Shown here in pieces: positions 25,525-31,746 of a DNA stretch of 64,000 bases (positions are counted from its first letter, which is position 1; each line of letters starts with the position of its first letter). The stretch is taken from assembly GCF_017874715.1 (NCBI RefSeq), contig NZ_JAGGLR010000018.1, forward strand, positions 124,001 to 188,000. The letters run 5' to 3'. Under the pieces are notes generated by a model. The model had not been told where the DNA came from. It did not search any database and saw only the letters and a program-made list of their open reading frames with translations. This DNA is from Streptomyces iranensis (GTDB lineage Bacteria > Actinomycetota > Actinomycetes > Streptomycetales > Streptomycetaceae). A program made the position numbers and the translations under genes.

Positions 25525-25728
25525 TTGTTGTGGGCAATCGTTCCGCGGGGCGGAACGGGTGGGCACAACCCACCCACCGGGGTGCACCCGGGAGCGATGG
25601 CTCAGCCAGGAACTAGCTCAGCCGGTGCGGGCGCGCCCGGCTCTGGTCAACGTTTCGTTGCCGGGTGCCGGCCGGTGGCCGTTTGTGCCCACCCGTTCCG
25701 CCCCGCGGAACGCATGCCCACAAACGGG
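25525..25728. repeat. Intergenic element bounded by about 40-nt inverted repeats
   Basis: A segment near 25530-25568 recurs in inverted orientation near 25683-25723, with about two mismatches over 38 bases. Each arm has its own inner hairpin, GTTCCGCGGGGCGGAAC, next to GGGTGGGCACAA. Between the arms are about 115 nt with GC-rich direct and inverted symmetry and no ORF. The right arm stops one base before the TAA of the minus-strand Sel1/TPR gene. It looks like a MITE- or REP-like dispersed element. From memory, similar GTTCCGC-N-GCGGAACGGGTGGGCACA strings are common between Streptomyces genes. Confidence 0.8.
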
Positions 25729-27579
25729 TTACCCAGGGTCTCGTAAGGCTGGGCGGGCCATTTCGCCGTATTGGCGGAGGAGGTCCGGGTATGCCGAGGC
25801 GGCGACGCGGAGCCAGCGTTCCGCTTCCTCCGTCCGCCCCAGCCCCCGCAACGCTTCCGCCAGCCAGTACGGCGCCTCCTCATGCTTCCCCTCACACGCC
25901 ACCCTCAACAACGGCTCCGCCTCCGCACACGCCCCCCGCCGCACCATGCTCCGCCCCGCCAGAAACGCGGGCGGTACAAGCCCGCTGCGCGCGGCACGCA
26001 CATACCACCGCTCGGCGTGCTGCGGATCCCCGCCGCGCTCCTCCGACGTCCAGCCCAGCCACCACGCGGCGCGCCCATGCCCCAGGTCGGCCGCCCGGCG
26101 GAACCAGATCTGGGCAGTACGCCGGTCCCCGGCCTCGTCGTGGATCCGGCCTATGTCATACGCCGCACCGGCGTCGCCCTCCGCCGCCGCGGGCTCGTAG
26201 TACGGCACCATTCGCAGCCCCTTGGCGCCGCCCCCTTCGTACAGCATCCGCCCGAGGGCGAGCAGGGCGCGCGGGGTGCCCGCCTTGCGGTACCACTCGT
26301 CGGCCTCGGGCAGCCGGTACAGCCGGTCCAGCGCGTCGGCGTACGCGAACCAGGCGTCCGGGCCGCCCTCCTCGGCGCGGGCCCGCAGCCCGGACAGCCG
26401 CTCCTCCCACTCGGGGGGCGGCATCCGCTCGGGGTCGGCCCGGATCGCGGCGATGTCCCGAAGCGCCGCGACGATCCGCTCCTCGCCCTCGTCGAACAGG
26501 CTCGGGCCATCCTCCTCATCGACCCCGCCGACCCCGCCGACCCCGTCGACACCGTGGACCCCGTCGACACCGTGGACCCCGTCGACACCGTCGACCACGT
26601 CGACCCCCGTGGCCCGCAGCCACCGCTCCGCCTCCTCCAGCCGCCGCTGCCGCACGCACAGCACCCCGAGGTTGAAGCAGGCCCACATGTGGCCGCCGTC
26701 CGCCGCGTCGGCCGTGCGGTACCACTCCTCGGCCGTGCGCAGCTCGCCGTTCTCCTCGGCCCAGACGCCGAGGACGTACGCCGCGCCGTCGTAGCCCCGC
26801 TCATGGGCGCGTTCGACAAGGGCGCGGGCCTCGGCCCAGCGGCTGTCGTCGCGGGCGATGAAGAGGGCCTGGTCCACCAGCGCCTTGGCACCTCCGACCG
26901 CGGCCGCACGGGCGTACAGCGCCTCGGCCTCCGCGACCATCCGGGGGTAGCGCTCGAACATCGCCTTGCGCTCCGGGTCGAGCAGCTCGCGCAGCGCCTC
27001 GTACGCCTCCTCGGGGTCGCCCTCGGCCTCCGCGCGGGCGAGGGCCGCGCGCCAGCCGTCCAGGTCCCTCAGCATGCTCTGGATGGCCCGGCGGCTGTGG
27101 GCGGCGACGTCGTCGCCCTCGGCGGACGCCTCGGCCAGCCGCTCCAGGGCGGTGTCCCATGCGCCGCGGGCGGCCAGCAGCACGGCGCCGTTGGTCTTGC
27201 ACTCGACGCTGCCGAGCGCGGCCCCGTGCTCGTACCACCGCTCGGCGCCGGCCGTGTCACCGGCCTCCTGCAGCAGCCGGGCCAGACCGAACGCACAGCC
27301 GCCGTCGCGATCGGCGGCCGTGCGGTACCACCGCTCGGCCTCGGCGAACTCGCCGCGGTCCTTATGACAGATCGCGAGCGTGCGCGAGGCGTCCGTGTCC
27401 CCGGCGTCGGCGGCCCTGGCCCACCATGGCAGGGCCTCGTCCAAGCGGCCCCGGCCGGTGAGGAGTTCGGCGTAGGCCCGGTACGCGCCCGGCTTCCCGG
27501 CCGCCGCCGCGGCCCTCAGCCGGGCCGCTTCGGCTTCCGGATCCACCGCCGCATCTTGCGATGAATGTTCGACCATCAC
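25729..27579 (-). CDS. Sel1/TPR-repeat protein
   Basis: A 616-aa soluble protein made almost wholly of Sel1-like/TPR units of about 36 residues (A-x-x-W-Y-x-x-A-A-D-x-G-x-x-x-A-x-x-x-L). Clear examples are EAERWYRTAADRDGGCAFGLARL, RTAEEWYRTADAADGGHMWACF and RTAQIWFRRAADLGHGRAAWWLG, each shown only in part here. Near residues 325-355 the repeat array is interrupted by a low-complexity insert of VDGV/HGVDG units, encoded by a DNA minisatellite at about 26515-26610. It probably acts as a protein-protein scaffold. No signal peptide or enzymatic domain is seen. The stop abuts the inverted-repeat element. Confidence 0.75.
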   Translation of the reverse strand: MMVEHSSQDAAVDPEAEAARLRAAAAAGKPGAYRAYAELLTGRGRLDEALPWWARAADAGDTDASRTLAICHKDRGEFAEAERWYRTAADRDGGCAFGLARLLQEAGDTAGAERWYEHGAALGSVECKTNGAVLLAARGAWDTALERLAEASAEGDDVAAHSRRAIQSMLRDLDGWRAALARAEAEGDPEEAYEALRELLDPERKAMFERYPRMVAEAEALYARAAAVGGAKALVDQALFIARDDSRWAEARALVERAHERGYDGAAYVLGVWAEENGELRTAEEWYRTADAADGGHMWACFNLGVLCVRQRRLEEAERWLRATGVDVVDGVDGVHGVDGVHGVDGVGGVGGVDEEDGPSLFDEGEERIVAALRDIAAIRADPERMPPPEWEERLSGLRARAEEGGPDAWFAYADALDRLYRLPEADEWYRKAGTPRALLALGRMLYEGGGAKGLRMVPYYEPAAAEGDAGAAYDIGRIHDEAGDRRTAQIWFRRAADLGHGRAAWWLGWTSEERGGDPQHAERWYVRAARSGLVPPAFLAGRSMVRRGACAEAEPLLRVACEGKHEEAPYWLAEALRGLGRTEEAERWLRVAASAYPDLLRQYGEMARPALRDPG

Positions 27580-27597
27580 CCGATGGTGCCAGAGTGA

Positions 27598-28572
27598 TCA
27601 CGCCCGTTCGGCACGGGCCCTGCGACGGGCCAGCAGCGCCTGGCGCCGCTCGTCGAACTTGGTGGCCTGATCGTCCAATCCGCCCATGTAGAGCCCCAGT
27701 TCCTCCTGCGCCTTGAGCCCCTCCGGGCCGAGCCCGCCGATCTCCAGGACCTTCAGGAAGCGCAGCACGGGCTGGAGGACGTCGTCGTGGTGGATGCGCA
27801 GGTTGTAGATGCCGCCGATGGCGATCTGGGCGGCGGCGCGCTCGAAGCCGGGCATCCCGTGTCCCGGCATGCGGAAGTCGACCACCACATCGCGGACGGC
27901 GCACATGGTCTGGTCGGGGGCCAGCTCGAACGACTTCCCGAGCAGGTTCCGGTAGAAGATCATGTGCAGGTTCTCATCGGTGGCGATACGCGCCAGCATC
28001 CGGTCGCAGACCGGGTCGCCGGAGTGATGGCCGGTGTTGCGGTGCGAGATGCGGGTGGCCAGCTCCTGGAAGGCGACATACGCCACGGTGTGCAGCATGC
28101 TGTGCTGGTTGTCCGATTCGAAGCCCTCGCACATGTGCTCCATGCGGAACCGCTCCAGCTGCACCGGGTCGACGGCGCGGCTGGTCAGCAGGTAGTCGCG
28201 CATCACGATGCCGTGGCGCCCCTCCTCCGCCGTCCAGCGGTGCACCCAGGTACCCCAGGCGCCGTCCCGGCCGAAGAGGGTCGCGATCTCGTGGTGGTAG
28301 CTGGGGAGGTTGTCCTCGGTGAGGAGGTTGACCACAAGCGCTATCCGGCCGACCTCGCTGACCTTGGACTGGTCGGGCGCCCATGCCTCACCGCCCATGA
28401 CCCCGTCGAAGTTCCGGCCGTCGCTCCAGGGGACGTATTCGTGCGGCATCCACTCCTTGGCGACGTTCAGATGCCGGTTGAGCTCGGTCTCGACGACCTC
28501 TTCGAGTGCGTACAGGAGCTGGGTGTCGCTCCAGACGGCCTGACCGTGGCGATGGGAGGGGGCGAGTGTCAC
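27598..28572 (-). CDS. Acyl-ACP desaturase (di-iron, DesA type)
   Basis: Soluble stearoyl-ACP desaturase-like enzyme (324 aa) introducing a double bond into acyl-ACP. Di-iron ligand motifs are present: ETELNRHLN near the start, TEDNLPSYHHE, WTAEEGRHG (ExxH) and ATDENLHM (ExxH). It resembles actinobacterial DesA1/DesA2. The start is the GTG at 28572. A perfect palindrome ACCTACGG-CC-CCGTAGGT and a second imperfect one lie 35-68 nt upstream, so transcription is probably controlled by a TetR-family fatty-acid-responsive repressor encoded elsewhere. Confidence 0.9.
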   Translation of the reverse strand: MTLAPSHRHGQAVWSDTQLLYALEEVVETELNRHLNVAKEWMPHEYVPWSDGRNFDGVMGGEAWAPDQSKVSEVGRIALVVNLLTEDNLPSYHHEIATLFGRDGAWGTWVHRWTAEEGRHGIVMRDYLLTSRAVDPVQLERFRMEHMCEGFESDNQHSMLHTVAYVAFQELATRISHRNTGHHSGDPVCDRMLARIATDENLHMIFYRNLLGKSFELAPDQTMCAVRDVVVDFRMPGHGMPGFERAAAQIAIGGIYNLRIHHDDVLQPVLRFLKVLEIGGLGPEGLKAQEELGLYMGGLDDQATKFDERRQALLARRRARAERA

Positions 28573-28606
28573 GGTGGGGCTCCAGGGGACGGGGGCGACG
28601 GGCTAT

Positions 28607-28640
28607 ACCTACGGCCCCGTAGGTTACGACACCGTAGGTT
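28607..28640. promoter_or_regulatory. Tandem operator-like palindromes at the desaturase promoter
   Basis: 28607-28624 is ACCTACGGCCCCGTAGGT, perfect 8-nt arms with a 2-nt centre. 28624-28638 is TTACGACACCGTAGG, a weaker palindrome sharing the CCGTAGG half-site. On the minus strand TAGGTATAG overlaps the edge of the first site and could be the -10 region. This looks like a double site for a TetR-type dimer. Confidence 0.6.
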
Positions 28641-28773
28641 AAAGCGAAAATAAACAGGTCAGGGCCGGTGGATGGCACGCGATGAACTCGGCGTGACGCG
28701 CTCCCACTTGGCGATCCGGGCCGACGGGACGGGGAGTGACCGGGCGCGGCCGGGGCGACGACGGGGCACGGCC

Positions 28774-28817
28774 GGGACATGGCGGGGACGTGGCTGGGAC
28801 ATGGCGGGGACGTGGCC
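28774..28817. repeat. 22-nt tandem duplication
   Basis: Two adjacent 22-nt units (28774-28795, 28796-28817) of GGGACATGGCGGGGACGTGG plus CT or CC, differing only at the last base. A diverged relative lies just upstream. Confidence 0.85.
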
Positions 28818-28840
28818 GGAAAGCGACTCGCCCCGTACAC

Positions 28841-28874
28841 AACAAAAGCGCCCCGGCCAAATGGCCGGGGCGCT
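28841..28874 (-). terminator. Rho-independent terminator of the small membrane protein gene
   Basis: AGCGCCCCGGCCA with its complement around AA (28847-28874), followed on the minus strand by TTTTGTT (28841-28847). It has the classic stem plus U-tract form, 36 nt after the stop of the gene at 28910. Confidence 0.85.
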
Positions 28875-28909
28875 CCGCAGCGGCGTGCGGGCTTCGTCGA
28901 TCGATCGCG

Positions 28910-29152
28910 TCAGTCGGTCTGCTTACGGGACTTCCTGTCTCCCGCCATGACCAGACCCGCGATCACCAGGAACAGGATGATCGGAGCAGCGACATAGAGG
29001 CCCAGTGTCTCGGCGACACTCAGGCCCGGACCCGGGTCGTCACCGTCGTCGCGGGTGAGCGCGAACGCGGGGGACGACATCAGCAGCATCGCCGTCGTCG
29101 CGGCGATGACTGCACCGGCGCGCACGGCGTTCTTTTTGACCTTGTTGCTCAC
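28910..29152 (-). CDS. Small secreted/membrane protein of unknown function
   Basis: An 80-aa protein with a basic N-terminus (MSNKVKKNAVR), a hydrophobic signal or first membrane segment ending SSPAFA (probable cleavage site near residue 31), a short acidic linker (TRDDGDDPGPG) and a second membrane helix (LGLYVAAPIILFLVIAGLVM) with a basic tail (GDRKSRKQTD). The mature protein would therefore be a single-span membrane peptide with the C-terminus in the cytoplasm. It has its own terminator. I do not recognise a function. It looks like a conserved Streptomyces small protein. Confidence 0.7.
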   Translation of the reverse strand: MSNKVKKNAVRAGAVIAATTAMLLMSSPAFALTRDDGDDPGPGLSVAETLGLYVAAPIILFLVIAGLVMAGDRKSRKQTD

Positions 29153-29245
29153 GGACTCAAGTTATCCGACGCCCCCCGGCGCCGCGTGCCCGGGGTGGCC
29201 TTACACGGCGCTGAGATGACCATGACACGGTCCCGGATCGCCGGC

Positions 29246-30988
29246 TCAGCGGCGGCCCGCCTCGCTGAGGTGGACCGTGGGCGGCAGCAGCCGTGGCGCG
29301 GCGCGGGAGGCGAGGACGCGTATCCGCAGCCCGTCGGCGGTGACGGGCGCGGCCAGCGGGAGGATGCGCCGGGCCCCGATGGTCGTTCCGGAGGCGATGT
29401 CCCGCCAGGCCCCCGCCACCCGGGCCTGCACGGTGAACTCCTCCACCCGCTGCCCCTGGCGGATGTCCTCGCCGAGCCGCACCCGGTCGAAGGTCACCGG
29501 ATGACCGGTGGCCGGCCGGGAGCCGGTGCCGTATGTCGTCCTTACGGCCTTGCCGAAGGCCGTAAGGGAGGCCATATCGGCGTCGTCGATCCGGCCGTTC
29601 TTCGTGGGCGGGACATTGAGCAGCAGCGAGGCGTTTCGGCCCACGCTGCGCTCGTACAGCGACATCAGCTGGTCCGGGGTCTTGGGCCGCTCCGCGGGGT
29701 CGTGGAACCAGCCGGGGCGGATCGAGACATCCGCCTCGGCCGGATACCACTGCAGATAGCGCACGCCCGGCGCGGTCAGCTTCGCGCGCGAGCCGATGTC
29801 GGCGTCGGTGGAGTCATTGGGCAGCCCGCCGCCGATGACGGTCCATGGGTCGACCGTGGACGGGGTCACCGACCACTCGGTCTCCCGGGCGATACCGTCC
29901 TCGTTGCCCACCCAGCGCACGCCCTGGGCGCCCTGGAAGACCACCGAATCCGGCGAGAGCGCGTGGATCAGCTCGAACCAGTTCCTGACGTTGTAGTGCT
30001 GGGTGACGCCCGCACCACCCCAGGGGTTGGCACCGTCCAGCCAGAACTCGTCGATGGGGCCGTACTGCGTCAGGATCTCGTAGATCTGGTTGAGGTAGTA
30101 CGCGTCGTAGTCGTCGGCGGCGAAGCGGAAGGTGGGCAGCGCACCGGAGGCGACCTTGTCCGCCCGGTCGTCGCCGGGGACGAGGGTGGGGATGGTGCGC
30201 TCGGTGGGCTTGCTGCCGTTGCCGTAGCGGCCCTGGCCGGCGGGTGCGCGGTCGCCGTCCTCCAGGGCCATCCGCTCGGGCAGCGACAGCTCCTCGCCGT
30301 TCTGCTGCTTCTCGCGGATCTTCTCGACCCACCGGGCGTGCCAGGCGTGCGGCAGCTCGGCGCCGTCCGCGGGCGAGAGGTAGACGCCGACCTTGAGTCC
30401 CGCCTTACGGGCGGCCTTGACGTACGCGCCCAGGACGTCGCCGTCGGGATTCCGGCCACCGGGGCCCTTCGTCCACCAGGGGCTGGCCTCGACGTCGTGG
30501 TCGGTGTAGCGGCTCGGGTAGAGCGCGAAGCCGTCGTGGTGCTTGGCGGTGAGCATGACCTGCCGGGCACCGGCGGCCTTGTACGCCCGCATCCACTGGT
30601 CCATGGCGATCTCGGGCGGGTCGAAGAGCTTCTCGTCCTCGGCTCCGGAACCCCACTGGCGGCCGGTCATGGTGTTCATGCCGAAGTGAGTGAAGGCGGT
30701 GATCTCGCGCTGCTGCCAGGCCCGCTGCCCGGGGGTGGGGATGGTGTGGGCGGCCTTGTCGACGATGCGGGCGGGGGTGTCGCAGTCCTCGACGATCTGC
30801 TGTGGTGCGGGGGTGACGGGCCCCTCGCATCCGACCCGTGCGGGGGCCTGCGCGGCGGCCTCCGCGGGGGCGGGAGGGACGGCGGCGGCCGCGAGGGCGG
30901 CCAGGGCGAGGACGCGGAGCGCGAGCAGCGCGCGCCGCCGTCCGCGGGTTCTGTGGGTGCCGGGCGTTCCGGCCAGAGGTCGGGCCAT
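29246..30988 (-). CDS. Secreted alpha-L-fucosidase (GH29)
   Basis: A 580-aa exported retaining alpha-L-fucosidase. A basic Arg-rich start and long hydrophobic stretch (residues about 20-45, ending near PAEAAAQA) form a signal peptide. GH29 motifs follow: FTHFGMNTMTGRQWGSG, MLTAKHHDGFALYPSRYTD, VGVYLSPAD, and the nucleophile Asp318 in DEFWLDGANPWGG. I chose the ATG at 30988 because GGAGGGG lies 5-8 nt upstream. The frame to 31114 gives no better site. The C-terminal segment after about residue 490 (FDRVRLGEDIRQGQRVEEF) is a beta-sandwich typical of the family. Confidence 0.88.
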   Translation of the reverse strand: MARPLAGTPGTHRTRGRRRALLALRVLALAALAAAAVPPAPAEAAAQAPARVGCEGPVTPAPQQIVEDCDTPARIVDKAAHTIPTPGQRAWQQREITAFTHFGMNTMTGRQWGSGAEDEKLFDPPEIAMDQWMRAYKAAGARQVMLTAKHHDGFALYPSRYTDHDVEASPWWTKGPGGRNPDGDVLGAYVKAARKAGLKVGVYLSPADGAELPHAWHARWVEKIREKQQNGEELSLPERMALEDGDRAPAGQGRYGNGSKPTERTIPTLVPGDDRADKVASGALPTFRFAADDYDAYYLNQIYEILTQYGPIDEFWLDGANPWGGAGVTQHYNVRNWFELIHALSPDSVVFQGAQGVRWVGNEDGIARETEWSVTPSTVDPWTVIGGGLPNDSTDADIGSRAKLTAPGVRYLQWYPAEADVSIRPGWFHDPAERPKTPDQLMSLYERSVGRNASLLLNVPPTKNGRIDDADMASLTAFGKAVRTTYGTGSRPATGHPVTFDRVRLGEDIRQGQRVEEFTVQARVAGAWRDIASGTTIGARRILPLAAPVTADGLRIRVLASRAAPRLLPPTVHLSEAGRR

Positions 30989-31746
30989 GGTCCCCTCCAG
31001 GTCTCCGATCGGCATTGATCGGATCTCTATGGCGGTGTCCATGACAGCCTGACAGAGGAGAGGCGTTCTGGGGAGACTGCACACGACAGAGGTCCCACCT
31101 ATGGGACGGAGCAACCACTACAAGGCGTCCACCGCACGCCAGGGGCCCCGCCCCTGAACCCCGAGGCCTGGGGCGAAGCCCCCGCTCCGGGGCCTGGGGG
31201 CGAAGCCCCGCTCCGGGGTCTGGGGCGAAGCCCCGCTCCCGGGCCTGGGGGCAGAGCCCCGCTCCCGGGTCTGGGGGCAGAACCCCACTCCGGGGTCTTG
31301 GGGCAGAGCCCCGCCCCGGGGCCTGGGGGCGGAGCGCCGCTCCGGGGTCTTGGGACGAAGTCCCGCTCCCGGGGCCTGGGGCGAAGCCCCACTCCCAGGC
31401 CTGGGGGCAAAGCCCCGCCCCCCGGGGCCTTGGGGCAGAGCCTCACTCCCAGGCCTGGGGACGGAGCCCCGCTCCGGGGCCTTGGGACGAAGTCCCGCTC
31501 CCGGGGCCTGGGGCGAAGCCCCACTCCCAGGCCTGGGGGCAAAGCCCCACTCCGGGGCCTTGGGGCAGAGCCCCACTCCCAGGCCTGGGGGCAAAGCCCC
31601 ACTCCGGGGTCTGGGGGCGGAGCCCCGCTCTGGGGTCTGGGGGCAAAGCCCCGCTCCGGGGCCTGGGGGCGGAGCCCCGCTCTGGGGTCTGGGGCGGAGC
31701 CCCAGTTGTGGGAAGGGGCGGGGAGGGGAACAGCCCGCCGCAGGCG
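30989..31746. repeat. Long intergenic region dominated by a hairpin-unit tandem array
   Basis: From about 31150 to 31710 there are about 21 degenerate units of 24-30 nt, each with a self-complementary GGGGC-xxA-GCCCC core separated by CTCCGGGG(T/C)CT spacers. Two units have GGGAC...GTCCC instead, a paired change that keeps the stem. A higher-order copy of about 132 nt is visible: 31349-31416 recurs exactly at 31481-31548 and the similarity continues to about 31610. The array ends in GGGAAGGGGCGGGGAGGGGA. Open frames through it encode only Pro/Arg/Gly repeats on both strands, so I call no gene. 30989-31140 is the fucosidase upstream region. Confidence 0.9.

Larger units (their letters stand above)
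28573..28909. other. 337-nt intergenic region upstream of the desaturase
   Basis: It contains, in order, the operator-like palindromes (28607-28640), a 22-nt tandem duplication (28774-28817) and the terminator of the small membrane protein gene (28841-28874). No further gene is supported. Confidence 0.6.

Noticed and set aside
22664..25573. Long minus-strand open frame (969 codons) opposite pepN copy 2
   Set aside because: Same reason: an antisense shadow rich in Arg/Gly/Val with no recognisable domain.
28660..31018. Plus-strand open frames opposite the fucosidase gene and its downstream region
   Set aside because: Non-coding side of the GH29 gene and of a repeat tract. No ribosome-binding site or domain.
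31150..31710. Possible CRISPR array
   Set aside because: Units are contiguous and self-complementary with no unique spacers, and no cas genes are near.
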